From Neolecta irregularis DAH-3 (lineage: Eukaryota > Ascomycota > Neolectomycetes > Neolectales > Neolectaceae), in contig LXFE01000157.1 in assembly GCA_001929475.1 (NCBI GenBank), positions 1 through 64,000 of the forward strand: DNA of 64,000 nt, in the 5' to 3' direction. A program made the translations under genes and the position numbers. The notes below the pieces were generated by a model. That model was not told the origin of the DNA and made no database searches. It saw only the letters and a list, made by a program, of their open reading frames with translations. This document shows, one piece after another, positions 34,513 through 48,623 of this stretch; position 1 is the first letter of the stretch; every line of letters begins with the position of its first letter.

Positions 34513-35143
34513 TCATCTCATTCGGCTGTCTCCAGAAGGATTAGCTCTACGCCTTGGACTGAAGGCGAAAGGCGACCCTAGATTCGCCATCGATGAGGAG
34601 GACTTCTTACGACTCTTTGCCAGTCTTTCCGTTGCTATTCGGCCAAGGTGATCTAGAGCTTCGGATTTCGGTATAACTGGTGCTGCCAAAAACTCTGCTA
34701 TCCGTCTCTTGTAGCCGGACTCGGATTGCTTCATTTTGAACTGCATTGCTTGACCTTTGCGTAGCAGGGTTTTCATTTGTTGATTTTGAAGTTTGCGTTC
34801 GACTGATTCCCGTTGAAGGCGCTGGTCAGACTCGATGGTTAAGATGCGCAATTGGAAGAGATGGTGGTTTGCTTCGAGGCGGGAGTTTTTGAGGTCTTGT
34901 TCCAAGTGTTTGATGTAGTCCAGGGCATCCGAGAGACCCTTTCTAAGTGTATCGTTGTCCAGCGAGTCCATACTTGCAGCCAAGTCATCCAAGCACTTGC
35001 GGTCTGGAGTCGGGTGGGTTAAAGGAGGAGAGGTGGTTTGGAGGGGGGCGATCTTGGCCTTTGGAGTCATGGGCGAGCTTGGTGGAGGCGTAGCAGGACT
35101 TCCTTTGTTGTCAGGTACTATATTCAGGTACAGACTTACTCAT
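34513..35143 (-). CDS. Uncharacterised coiled-coil protein
   Basis: Minus-strand exons 35143-35140 (4 nt) and 35102-34513 give 197 aa; the small first exon is inferred from a GTAAGT donor and an in-phase acceptor. If it is wrong the protein starts at the ATG at 35070 (185 aa). A P/S/T-rich N-terminus is followed by a heptad-rich helix (about residues 45-130: ALDYIKHLEQDLKNSRLEA), a basic segment, and a C-terminal SPRRR-rich tail. I do not recognise the family. Confidence 0.6.
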
Positions 35144-35983
35144 TGAAAGCAGGCGACACAGATGCAGAATAAAGCGACAATAAACGGCAAAGGGTAGAGC
35201 AAAGCCGAAGTGGGGGACTGGGCTGATAGGAGAGCAGGAGGTTGAAAAGACCGCAGATGGCCGCGTGGCTGGATTTGCTTAAAATGGAGATGCGCCTCCA
35301 AGTTGCAATCTATTGATAGAAAGAATCACGGAAGAGCAGCAACGCGACTCCTCTATATGCCAGTGCATCTTGCGTCTTAGTCCGCGATCACCACCAGCAG
35401 GAAAGTTGCGTGTCATATTCCCTCTGTGCCATTGCAGCTACCGAATGATCCGCACTGCAATTAACCTCCATAATCAGATGACCCATCCATTATCGTAATG
35501 AGATTAAGACCAGAGAACACATGGGCGCCCCAAAGAGGGGGGGACAGGCCTGCCAGTATTAATTCACATATGATAAGAACTGGAACCGCATCTGAGAATA
35601 TGTCTCGACATCACCTGAACCAAACATGCTGATCTACAACAGTTGCCTGTTTGAAATGGCAAAAGTACTAATATATTGTCATAGCCTTTCTGCCCATCTT
35701 CTATTTCGTGGAAATTTAAAATCTAGTCATTCTAGGTCTGCTATGCCAGCTCACAGATAGTGTCGTGGCCGGGGCAAAGCCCATGCCTAACATGTGACAA
35801 CCAATTTGGGCAGTGGGTGGCAGGGCAGGGATGGGCAGGGTAGGAATATGTTAAAAGGCAAGTATAAATTGCTATATCATGTATATAATTCTTTATATCT
35901 ATCTAAATATTGGCAAGGGAACTGACAGGTGGGTGTGCCAAACAGGCCAAACGGGCGCGCAAGGCAGCAGAGAGAGTCTGGAG

Positions 35984-36060
35984 AAGCAGGTGAGATTGAG
36001 AAGCGGGTGAGATTGAGAGGCGGGTGAGATTGAGAGGCGGGTGAGATTGAGAAGCGGGTA
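35984..36060. repeat. 17-bp minisatellite, about 4.5 copies
   Basis: Units at 35984, 36001, 36018 and 36035 read A(A/G)GC(A/G)GGTGAGATTGAG, followed by a broken half unit at 36052. Confidence 0.9.
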
Positions 36061-36150
36061 GGAAGGCGGTTAGGAGGTGGTTAGGGAGGAGACATGGGAG
36101 AAGGGTTAATATCACGTGAAACCCCCCGTTTCGGCCGGGCTTTTTTCTTG

Positions 36151-36193
36151 GCCCGGCCCATGGGCTTAACCCGCGGGCTTTCATGGGCCGGGC
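36151..36193. repeat. GC-rich inverted repeat (12-bp perfect arms)
   Basis: GCCCGGCCCATG at 36151-36162 faces CATGGGCCGGGC at 36182-36193 with a 19-bp loop. A further GGCCGGGC lies just upstream at about 36133. Confidence 0.85.
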
Positions 36194-36555
36194 TAAGTCA
36201 ATGGCCCGTCCCCAACACTACTCACAGACCATTCCAAACTAAATCACTGACCACTTCTCTTTTGAATACTGTGTTGGTATTAATGAATCAACTCTTTTGT
36301 CCCTTCGAAGTTTGCTATTTGATTGATCAGAATTACCTAAACATGCACTACGCCATTTTCGCCCAATTGCTGTTTTGAACTAGAGGAACCTGGCTCAAAA
36401 AATAACAATCGGTGGCTGAATGTCCTATCCAATCCAAACTCTATAAAATAGGAGAAAACTAGTTGTTTTATCAAAGACTAGGCTCATCCAACAGCCTCGA
36501 GACACCCAAACCAGGTTCCACCTTCCACCACAACCTGGGAAGAGTATATCAGCCA

Positions 36556-37927
36556 ATGTCCTTAAACGACTGTTCCACAGCGCAATCTTCAAGAACCAAC
36601 CATCACTCCGTAGTTTCATCGCAGTCCCTCAGTATGAGAGTTAAAAACGTGCCCACAAACGCTGTTTCTCCAAGGTCCAAAAGTGCTACCAGACCTCAGC
36701 TTCCGTTAGGCACACTAAATAGTCCCAAATCAAGCTTGGCTTTACGAGAGGCAATTGCACGGGCAAAGGCAGCCAAAAAGAAGAACGTTCAGCCAGGCAG
36801 TGGAGCACCTAATTCGTTCTCGCAGAATGCCGACGCCTTTGGGCAATCGCCTCAGATCAACGATCACGATATTGGAATCCAGAGTTTGCTTGTCCGAGCC
36901 CGATCATCAGGTATGTTCCCCTACCCAGAGATGGCCAACAAGGACAGGAAAGTTGAATATCTCAGGGAGAGAACTGAAGGAGATTCCAGAGGACGTGTAC
37001 AATATGTATCATGTCAAATTGGGCTCAGTCGATCTTTCAACGAGCGAAGACGACGCTTGGTATAACAATGTCCATCTTACAACTTTTGTCGCCTCAGATA
37101 ATGAAATCACCAGACTTGATGCTCGATTAGTCGAGGAATTCGGCGGAATAGAACTTGTTGATGTTGAGCTTCCTCAATAACCAGTTACTGATTTCAAGAT
37201 GAGAAATAACAAACTTCAATGCTTGCCATCTGCATTCATTGAACTAACCCAATTAACAAGCTTGAATCTCTCCCGAAATAATCTTGACAACCAAGTAATT
37301 GCACTAATCTCCAGTATTTCTCCCCTTCGGATTCTTCATCTCGCGGAAAACCGGCTCACAGGCCCACTTTTTGATCTCGGTCTCCTGAAGAATCTTGAAG
37401 TCCTCGACATTTCACGGAACGCAGTGACCTCGATTTCATCATATTCTAAGCTCCGTATCCTCAATGCTGAAAAATGTCGACTTGTCGACATTCCCCTGAT
37501 TGAAAGTTTAGTTGAGCTTAAAGTCGGACAGAACAAATTGTCAAAGATTCCCAACTTTCCTAATATGAGATCATTGGATTGTCATGGGAATTCGCTGACT
37601 TCGTTACCTGCTCTTCCCTCCTCAATTACAATCGATGCAGCATCCAATCAAATTTCAACAGTCGATACTCTATCTGAAAGTCTGATTACCCTCCTCTTGT
37701 CAGATAACGCATTGTCTACTTTTCCCAAAAGCATTCTGAGTCAAAGTTCGTTGACTACATTGGACATTTCCGCGAACCAAATTAAAGAATTACCGGGTGA
37801 ACTGGGATTGATGGATTCACTGAAGAAGATCTTACTTGAGGGGAATCTTATCCGGGATAAATCTATCCTGACAAAAGATTGCGAAAGCATCAAACGCCTT
37901 TTGAGAACAAGAATGGGATTGGAGTAA
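36556..37927 (+). CDS. Leucine-rich repeat protein (LRRC40-like)
   Basis: Exons (36556)-36910, 36948-37162, 37199-37927. The N-terminal 120 residues are disordered and S/P-rich (LREAIARAKAAKKK), then KLNISGRELKEIPEDVY opens an LRR array of about ten repeats (LTSLNLSRNNL, LEVLDISRN, LDCHGNSLTSLP, LTTLDISANQIKELP). It ends with the CESIKRLLRTRMG cap typical of fungal LRRC40-like proteins. LRRs of this sort are protein-interaction scaffolds; no partner is visible. The start is uncertain: the frame is open upstream to 36463 without an ATG, so 36556 is the first ATG in frame, and an upstream exon may exist. From 36556 the protein is 432 aa. Confidence 0.8.
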
Positions 37928-38215
37928 TTTGGTGTATGGGAATGGCGTTCGTGCTCTTCCCTTTCTTTTTGGTATATTGCAACGAGTAGCTTTGATTATT
38001 TATCTCGTTTTCAAAAGATTAAAGAGCAATCATTCATAATACAAAAAGGTTCTAAACAGCAAACGTGTGACCGGGCGGCAAGTATCGAGTAAGAAAATAA
38101 GTAGACGACCCAATCCTCAGTTGAACTGTTGACGTCTATCAAAATATTTCCCGCCCCTGGTATTAACAAGTGTTCATGGTTCCCATATTTACACAATCCA
38201 GTTTTCAAACTTGGA

Positions 38216-40975
<2,760 letters not shown>

Positions 40976-42312
40976 AGTTGATGATTAACAAGAGATTGTT
41001 GTTTTGCTAATTGAACTAATCAAGGTTTGAATGTCGCTTTCGATGAACTCGCGTTGTGGTATGAGAACTAAGTGTCGGGGGTCAATTCTGTCTCCTACGG
41101 TGTAGTATGAGAACTTGGTCTACTACACTACCACAGTCATAGGGCGCCCCTGCCCCTGCCCCTGCCCTCCTCCCTCATCCTCGCCGCCTCCCTGCGCGCT
41201 GCCGCCCGCGCCCTCCGCGGCGACATCATCCCCGACACATTCGCCTATAGGGCAGGAAGTGTAACATACAACGTTAAAGACCTGTCTCGTAGAGGGCAGC
41301 GCAATAATTTGTGTATCTAGAAGTATATAGTGTTACTTACAGCGGACAACAGCACAGAAACTCATCGTCTCGCTGATAATCGGCCAATCACATATAGCCG
41401 ATTACAGCGTCTAAAAAGCACCTACTTCCATAGCTTTACAAGTACATCCATTATGATGAATTAAAAGCCTAAACTTATTTAAAGAGAGGTGAAAAAGCAG
41501 CCGAGAGGTTTAAAAAGAGCTGATTGTACAAATAATCTTTCCAGTTTGAATATCAGTACTTTCTTCCTACAAACATAATCATTTTCCAATCTTCAAAGAA
41601 CATTGAAAACTTTGATTTTCTGTCCCGTTCATGAAATTTGACTTTTAAAAAAGATACCTGCTTGGCTATATTGGGTACAAAGTCCTCAATTCTATTTCAA
41701 TGGGGACTATATCCTATTATTTGAAACTCCCTGAAGATACAATATCCTACAAGAAACAGGAAGAAAATCAGTTGCTTTTTGGCATTATTAATGATAGAAC
41801 TATAGACACAGGCAGGGTTGCATCTCTATCAGAATCCAGGCGTCCGGACTTGCCGCTCAGGAGGCTTCGCTGGGAATATACGATCGCGATTCCGAAAAAT
41901 AAAGGCAACTAGGTATATTATTGCTCCGGTTTGGCCCACTTATAGAACTGGGACATGCGCTTCCTTCATCTCTGTTTGTCTCCCTGCCTACCTCTCAGGC
42001 GGCAAAGCTTGTGTTCGTCCTGACTTGGCTCGGTGGTACTGCTTGCCACAGTCAGGCTGCTTTGATCGGCGTTGACGTCAGTGAGCCTTGAACCGTTGGG
42101 GGAGTCATGGTAGCTTGCGGTGCAGCGCACCGGTGCTGTCTGATCGTGGGGCATGATTAAGTCCCCACACCATTCGGCAAGTACAGATTGATAACCAAAG
42201 CCTACACCAAATTTTTTGATTGACTATGGTGTCCAAGTTCTAACAGGCAGAAAAACAGAATGGGATAAAATTCGCCGGTAGCTGTTTCCCACCCTAAATC
42301 ATCTCAACCTCT
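40976..42312. other. Repeat-bearing intergenic region
   Basis: 1.3 kb without a supported gene. It contains two more copies of the foldback end repeat (41056, 41102), a GC-rich patch (41140-41240) and AT-rich DNA. Short open frames at 41700-42075 have no recognisable features. Confidence 0.5.
41056..41240. repeat. Copy of the foldback end repeat plus GC-rich fragment
   Basis: GTGGTATGAGAACTAAGTGT followed by GTCAATTCTGTCTCCT (41056 on) matches the left end of the island at 6334, and GTAGTATGAGAACTTGGT at 41102 is a second copy. A GC-rich, coding-like patch follows (41140-41240), as at the first site. It appears to be a relative or a deleted copy of the 6334-7246 element. Confidence 0.7.
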
Positions 42313-43355
42313 ATGAATCTCCCTTTAACGTCCCTAACAACCGCTATTCTCTTATATATGGCCTATAAGCTCTTATTTCCTAGAGCGCCCCGATCCCCAC
42401 TGATATATTTGAATTCCCTATCAAAAGAGGAAAAGAAAAGTTTACCATACTCACTCGACTTTTTTCCTAACGGAGAATTCATAAAATCACCTTATGGCTA
42501 CATCCGCGCTTACAGATTTGGCCCATTAGACGGAAAGAAAGTATTGTTTTTGCATGGGATTAGTACTCCATGTCCTGTATTCAGAGATCTAGCAAATACA
42601 AGTGTTGAATCTGGGTTCCAAGTTTTGCTATTCGGTGAATACACTCGGTAGATATTCTAATGAGTAAGATTTTTTCGGGAGAGGATATAGCGATGCGCCC
42701 ACGGATCTTCCCTTCGACGGAAGACTTCATATTTCTCAAATTTTGGCAGTTCTTGCTCATTATCAGTGGAATAAGTTTGATATAATTGGATATAGCATGG
42801 TAAATCAGCTCAGATAGGCTAATAATACTGATTTTGCTTCAGGGAGGAGCGATTGCCACATCATTTACCTCTTTCTTTCCTACTCAAGTCCAGAAAGTCA
42901 TCTTAATTGCCCCGGCCGGTCTAATACCGAGAACAACCATTCCATTGTTTTCACGAATTGCATTATCTCCTTTTATTCCACTTTCCCTCGTACACTCACT
43001 TTTTCCCCCAGGACAAATCGAATCGATCAAAAGGTCCGAAGAAGGCCGTCCTTTCACAGATCGGATTGTTGAAACCCAATCAACCTTCAATCCGGCCATT
43101 GGCTGGGCTACCCTAAGCTCTCTCCGTCATTCACCATTGTTTGATCAGGAGGATATGTTTCGTTCTTTGGGAAACCGAGAGGTATTCGTAGCGTGGGGTC
43201 GCGAGGATACCGTCACACCAATCACTGGGCTGATTAGAATGAAGAATTTGGGTATGAATGTTAGGGAGTTTTTACTTGATAATACAGGGCATGATCTTGT
43301 TTTGACAAGATCTCGCGAACTTTGTGAAGCCATCTCAGAGTATCTAAGGGGATGA
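42313..43355 (+). CDS. Alpha/beta hydrolase, membrane-anchored
   Basis: Exons 42313-42634, 42669-42799, 42843-43355 give 321 aa. An N-terminal hydrophobic helix (LTTAILLYMAYKLLF) suggests a signal anchor. The fold is an alpha/beta hydrolase: oxyanion-hole region LFLHGIS, FGRGYSDAPTD, nucleophile elbow GYSMGGA (Ser, split by an intron), acid in WGREDTVTP and base in NTGHDLV. The substrate is unknown; lipases, esterases and epoxide-hydrolase-like enzymes all share this layout. Introns 34 and 43 nt. Confidence 0.85.
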
Positions 43356-43549
43356 GATCTGGGAGTTTGTATTATCTGCAATGAAATATATTAAATCCTA
43401 TAAATAACAATGCGTAAAGACTGAAATCATTACAAGGGGCTTAGACGATATGGACAGGATGTCGATGAAGATCTAAATTTTAGGTACTCATGCTGATCCG
43501 TTGAAAAATAGATATAGCTCTCACTCTGGGATCTGCAGTTGCTCTTACA

Positions 43550-43938
43550 GACTTACAGGACCCGCAAACTCACATCACTCGCCACTCTCCTTATAAAATC
43601 CTTTTTGGAATCAGGGTCCCTACCTTCGATCCTGTCCTCTAATTTTCCAATCAATACCCCTCCGACGAGCAAAATGCTTGAGACATGATGCAATTTCAGA
43701 ACATGTTTCCAATAAACGTGCTCAGGCCTTAGACAACTATAATCCAATTACTACTTTCAAAGTTGGTCAGATCGTCCTGCTCACTTGCTCAATTTCAAGA
43801 ACAAAGCTTTTAAGCTTGCATTATCCAACGCTCTATGTTATTAAGTCAGTTCATGATGGTAACATATATAGGACAATCAACAATCCATCTAAACCTATAA
43901 ACCCATCCAACATCAAGCTACACAACACTTTCATTTGA
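43550..43938 (+). mobile_element. Ty3/gypsy retrotransposon remnant (integrase C-terminus)
   Basis: Plus-strand fragments resemble the end of gypsy pol: HSPYKILFGIRVPTFDPVL in one frame, then after stops and frame changes RHDAISEHVSNKRAQ and FKVGQIVLL..YPTLYVIKSVHDG, the SH3-like integrase C-terminus. A purine-rich tract (AAAAAGGGGGAAATAAAG) follows the stop, like a polypurine tract. No LTR pair, reverse transcriptase or RNase H is present, so this is a decayed relic. Confidence 0.65.
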
Positions 43939-44000
43939 AAAAGGGGGAAATAAAGTAGGTAAACCGAGATCTATCAAAAGAAAAAAAATCGTATTAATAA

Positions 44001-44211
44001 GGGTGTGTTCGCCAGCCACCTTAAAAAGCTATCATCATATTCTTTCATAGTGGCTGGTGAACTTAAATATTTGGATATTTAGATGAAAATTGTGGCTGCT
44101 GAATACACACTGACTGGATCAGTATTCTTTTCTTGAGATATTTGTCAGAATATCTCAAGAAAACTTTGGAATTGAACGTGGCGTTTTCAATGGTGGCTAG
44201 CGAACGCACCC
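44001..44211. mobile_element. MITE, Tourist (PIF/Harbinger)-like, 211 bp
   Basis: Terminal inverted repeats of 20 bp with 18 matches: GGGTGTGTTCGCCAGCCACC at 44001-44020 and the reverse complement of GGTGGCTAGCGAACGCACCC at 44192-44211. Both sides are flanked by TAA (43998-44000 and 44212-44214), a 3-bp target duplication as in PIF/Harbinger elements. It has no coding capacity. Inside, CTTGAGATATT faces AATATCTCAAG (44133-44160), an 11-bp perfect palindrome. It ends 26 bp from the stop of the next gene. Confidence 0.85.
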
Positions 44212-44237
44212 TAAATTGGAATTATAACGAAAAGCCT

Positions 44238-45940
44238 TCATCCCCAATTCTCCATATGCAACCGGACTCCATTCCATTCTGTCCAAGTTTTCCGACTTTC
44301 ATCAGGAGTTAACCGGCCATGTTCTATACCAACATCAACTAGTGCATCCATGATATCCTGCGCCATTCCCTTGCCTGAACCACAAGCATAAATTGCGCCA
44401 TTTTCTTTATTCAGAACCCTCCAAATAGTTTTTCCTTGTCGACGAATCTCATCTTGAACATATTCTTTTCGCCCACGCCTACTTTCAACGATTGTTCTTG
44501 CAGAATAATCGCCTCCCCATTCTCCACAATAAATTTCGTCAACGTGACAATCTCGACAGCCCTGGATAACGTACACTTGTCCAGAACAAGCGGCGTTTTG
44601 AAGTCGTCTTTGAACAAATCCTCTGAACGGAGCAATTCCAACACCGGCGCCAATTAGAACAATTGGACCTTCAGCCTTATACTCCAGAGCCAGAGCATTT
44701 TTGTGTAAACCCCGGAACATTGGAATGGTTATCATCTCGCGTTCGAACGAAGATGAGGAAATCCATTTCTGACAGCGTTGCTCAAGAAAACCCGTACCAA
44801 CTCCAGCCCGAACCTCATCCCTCCATGTATCATGAGATTCTTGGACAGTAAATGCAAAGTCAAGGATGCGTTGTCCCGTAGGAGATGATTTTGATGGGTC
44901 ATTTGAAAGTGAATAAAATCGAGCATTAAGTGGTGGAAGAATAGAGAAGAGGTGATCTAAAGGTGGACGAGAAGATGGAAATGCATGAAGAAGATGGATG
45001 AGAGTAATCTGACCCGTAGTGCGAAGATGGCAGAATGATGGTTGGCCTGATTATTGATATTTGACACCAGAAATACAAACATACCTTGTGTAGAACACAA
45101 GAAGAGGAGAATCTTCTTTTGGACAGGGTCAGAAGTGTATTCCGCCATCAACCGTAGCAAGGCCTTTTTGGGTGGAAATGATTGGACATCGATTGTCCAT
45201 GCAAGCAATTCCCTCCGAGATGTCGGAAGTTCTCGTGGTTGATCTTCTGCCCACAACGTAGGCCAGCGACCGCCTGTGGTCTTGACAATTATAGGTTCAT
45301 CCGCTTCTTCATCTGAGATATCGAGACAACGAAGTATTTCATCGACAACTTTTAGAGAATTACGAGCCGAAATACCAATCGCCCCTCCAACAAGCCATTC
45401 GTCGCCCTCCGCGAGAGGGTAGTCGCTAACATCCATTGATATGTGATAAACACGTTTTTGAGCTCCCGCTCGAGTCAACTCTCTGGCATCGATAATTTTG
45501 GCGGGATGTATAGGGCGAGGGAAATCAGGCGCAAGATAAGAAGGCGGATAATCGCCATTTAACTTGTGAGACTCTTCGGGAGATACTTTGAACGAGACTG
45601 TAGAAGGTGGTAATTTGATTACATTCTTCAGCTTCAAGCTCTGTGTCAAGACATTGAGGGGCAACGAGAGAGTTTCAAAAGCCTTTCGGTCCGTAGTAAG
45701 AACCAAATGGTCCACGATATCTGTAGGAGTGGCGATTTGAGCTTTCGGCACTTCAAGGCCAAGATGCGAAATACCTTTGAAAATATCAAAAGTTTCATAG
45801 GCCACTTGCGTCAACGAATCTTCTAGGTCAAGATAGCACCTACAATCATAGCAGCAGCCCTGGGACAGTCCGATTGTTGTTTGTGGGTTTACTGGGGCTA
45901 TAAGATTAGTCGCAAAACTTTCTGGTCAAGACACACCCAT
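44238..45940 (-). CDS. CysJ-like FAD/NADPH oxidoreductase
   Basis: Minus-strand exons 45940-45937 (4 nt), 45891-45085, 45046-44238 give 539 aa. It matches the FAD- and NADPH-binding half of diflavin and sulfite reductases: PRPIHPAKIIDARELT, GDEWLVGGAIGISARN, FAD/FMN contact INARFYSLSND region, NADPH loop IGAGVGIAPFRGFVQRR, YACGSGKGMAQDIMD and a C-terminal WTEWNGVRLHMENW. No flavodoxin (FMN) domain is present, so electrons must pass to another partner. The family is common in ascomycetes but I do not know its substrate. The first exon is inferred from phase. The early stretch CCYDCRC looks unlike a conserved N-terminus, while the next frame there reads AAAMIVGAIL, so a frame slip near 45850 is possible. 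Confidence 0.75.
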
Positions 45941-46208
45941 TGAAAATATAGCACGCAAGGCTTTGAGAAGGAATGAGGGTGAAGAAACAAACGCTGATAT
46001 GAGAAGCCGTGATTATACAAGTGTTCGAAGTTTGGATTACCGAAAAGTAGCAAATGTCAGGCGCTTTTAACTGCAGACGGATCAGGCCACCACAATCTGA
46101 TAAAGAGTGCAATAGTCCTTATCGAAATAAAAACAGCGAAAAGTGGAATTAAAGCACAGTACTCTGTATCCTATAAGATAGTTATCTCGTAGTACATTTA
46201 ATGTATGA

Positions 46209-48608
46209 ATGAGAGAGTTTGTGTTTGTGGTCAACTCGACATCAAATCAAAAGCTTCTCCTTTCTTGCCAGTTGTTTTTGGCGCCGTTCAAATTCGCCGC
46301 TATGGAGTATATTGACATCTGTCTGTGCTCATTTTCTAACACGTCTAGATTGTTTCCCCTTGGTCCGATTCCAGAGCGTCTTCGTTGCAGTTTTTGTGAT
46401 GATCTGGCAAGAGAACCCTTTAAACTTCCCTGTTGTCCATCGAAAACTATATGCGCCAAATGTAGGTTTCTCCCGTTACAATCTATGTTCAAAATCCTAG
46501 GCAAACGTGAGAAGCCAACTGTCTGTGTTGTTTGCCGGAAACCGCTGGGTCTCGAACAGTGTCAGGAGCACAAGTCGTTGAAAACAACGGTTCAGGTGTT
46601 TTTGAAGCGAGAGGAGAAGAAATGGAAGGATGAAATGGAGAAGAATGGGACACCGGTTTTTACTTCTACCATCGACTCGCAAGAAGTAACGGAAGAGAAA
46701 ATATTAGAGGAAACAAAGGTGGGGAATGAGCGGACGGAAGAGAATAGAAAAGCTGGGCAATCATCATCTTCTCTCAAAGTAGACGAAAACGTCATCAATC
46801 AAGATGTTATTAAAGGAGCAGAAGATCTCGTTGGTGATCCTACATCTGTTTCTGTTTTACCTCTCGAAAGCCTTAAAAACACTATCGGAAATACCTCTAC
46901 GAAAGTTGAAAGTGATCACGCGAATATCGACTTGAACTCGCCGAATCAGACAAAATCACTACCTGACCCTGCTCAAAATTCGTGGAACCAGAGTGGTATT
47001 GTGCCACCTGGGGCTAATTTACAGAATGGCGCTTTTCAGCAAGTCCAATCTGGCCGGACCAGGCTTCAGCATGGATTTTCTGGAAGCCCACAGAATATAA
47101 TGACTCAGCCTCACATGGGAAACCCGATGATTCAGGCTAGTATGAACCAAATTATACCACAGGTATCCATGGTATCAATAAATATTTAGTAATCAATCAT
47201 TAGCAGTTCGACCCTTCTTTTAGCAATGACCCAAATGCGTGGTATTCAATGAACAGAGGGTTTCCGGGGATGCCTCCATTCAACCCGATGATGGGTCAAT
47301 CCGGTGGCTGGAATAATGGAAACGGTTATAACTTACTATATACTATGATACATTGTATTGACTTTATATCAAGGATTTCCTATGGCACCCTCTCCTTATG
47401 GATTCTTTCCTGGTCAACAGTTTGGTAGCGAGCAGTTTGGCGGGGAAATGTCTTTTGGGTATCAACAAGATTATTCTCAGCAAGCGGGCTATTTCGAAGC
47501 CAATGGAGGTTACGCCGATGAATCGTTTGCAGGGTATGCTCCTGTTCAGAACTTTACTACGAATGAGCGGGGTCGAGGTGCATTCAGAGGCACCAGAGGA
47601 GGATTTCCTCGGGCCTCTGCAGCTCAAGAGATCATTCCCACAGGACAAGGTGTAGAAGGCGCTCCCACAGCACCTGCAGCATTGCGCAAAGATTCTTCAA
47701 AATTAGCCGCTTCAACTCTTAAAAACACTACCGAATCTCAGGATCTATTTAAGAACGTTCCGAAAGGTCCCAAGGCTATGATGCAAAGAGGAAGGGGGGG
47801 ATGCCCTACCCGTGGTGTCCTGTGAATTTCCAACAGCCGCATTTGAGTATTGACAGGTAGTCTGCGGCCCGTTGCTGTTCAAGGAAAAGGTCTAGAAGGA
47901 GGACAGGCATCTCGTTCAAAGTCACCAGGTCATACACGTCGACGAAGTCCTTCTGTTGTACGTGATAAAGAGAGAGAGATGAAGTATCGATCTCTGTCGC
48001 GATCGAAATCCCCATCAGCATCAACTTCTAAAAGAAGTAAAAGCAAAAGCAAAAGCAAAAGCAAAAGTAGAAGTAGAAGCAGAAGCAGAAGCAGAAGTGA
48101 AAGTATGAGTCGGAGTCGAAGTCTTACACCAAAGGTCGTTGAAAAGAAACGTTCCAGAAGCAAGTCACGATCGCCAAAGGGAAATTCTCGTCGAAGAAGT
48201 AGGCATAAAAGGAATCGAAGCAGATCGACTTCTCGGCATCGTAATGGAAAAAGAAGACATCATCGTAGTAAAGATGATCGAGATGACCGAAAATCTCGTA
48301 GGCATGATAGAGGACGCGAACGAGATTCGCGACGAAGCAGTAAAAAGAGCGAAGATGAGCATGGGGGCAGTGCCAAAGAACAAGAAGGTAGGAAGAGTGA
48401 CACCCCAGATTATGATAACGATGTTTACCTCAATTCTCCAGATGACGAGCATGATTCTGCAGGTCGAAAAACTCGCGATGAAGGTCGTAAAGAAACAGAG
48501 CGGCATGGGCGAAAGAAATCCCGCAGTAAGAAGGCGAGATATGAAGATGAAAAGTTTATTGAAGAAAATGCAGAGCGCGACAGAGAAGCGTCCCGATGGA
48601 AACGCTAG
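46209..48608 (+). CDS. RING-type zinc-finger protein with RS-rich C-terminus (MPE1/RBBP6-like)
   Basis: Exons 46209-46461, 46501-47162, 47207-47324, 47374-47814, 47857-48608 give 741 aa (start could be the ATG at 46302). A compact RING-like motif is formed across the first intron: PIPERLRCSFCDDLAREPFK, LPCC, TICAKC, VCVVCRKPL. The PCC spacing and IPERLRC start resemble the RING of Mpe1/RBBP6, a cleavage-polyadenylation factor, but no DWNN ubiquitin-like domain is seen. The middle is N/Q/G/M-rich and disordered; an RGG-like patch (RGRGAFRGTRGG) follows; the last 250 residues are SR/KS repeats encoded by AAAAGC/AGAAGC hexamers (48040-48110). This composition fits an RNA-processing factor. Confidence 0.75.
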
Positions 48609-48623
48609 CTCTAGTTATTGAGT

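Larger units (their letters stand above)
35144..36555. other. Repeat-bearing intergenic region
   Basis: 1.4 kb with no convincing gene. It holds G-rich low-complexity DNA (35800-35850), a 17-bp minisatellite (35984-36060) and a GC-rich inverted repeat (36151-36193). The 5' end of the LRR gene may lie in the last 150 bp. Confidence 0.5.

Noticed and set aside
35984-36060. CRISPR-like regular repeats
   Set aside because: The 17-bp units abut directly without spacers and the genome is eukaryotic; this is a minisatellite.
41700-42075. Short open frames as a gene before the hydrolase
   Set aside because: No domain, no consistent splicing and no conserved-looking composition.
45840-45890. Frameshift making the FAD oxidoreductase a pseudogene
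   Set aside because: The next frame reads AAAMIVGAIL, which looks family-like, but the chosen frame is open and in phase with all exons. Without alignment I keep the gene as intact and only flag the doubt.
47930-48163. Minus-strand frame with a long leucine run
   Set aside because: It is the complement of the AAAAGC/AGAAGC repeats encoding the RS domain on the plus strand.
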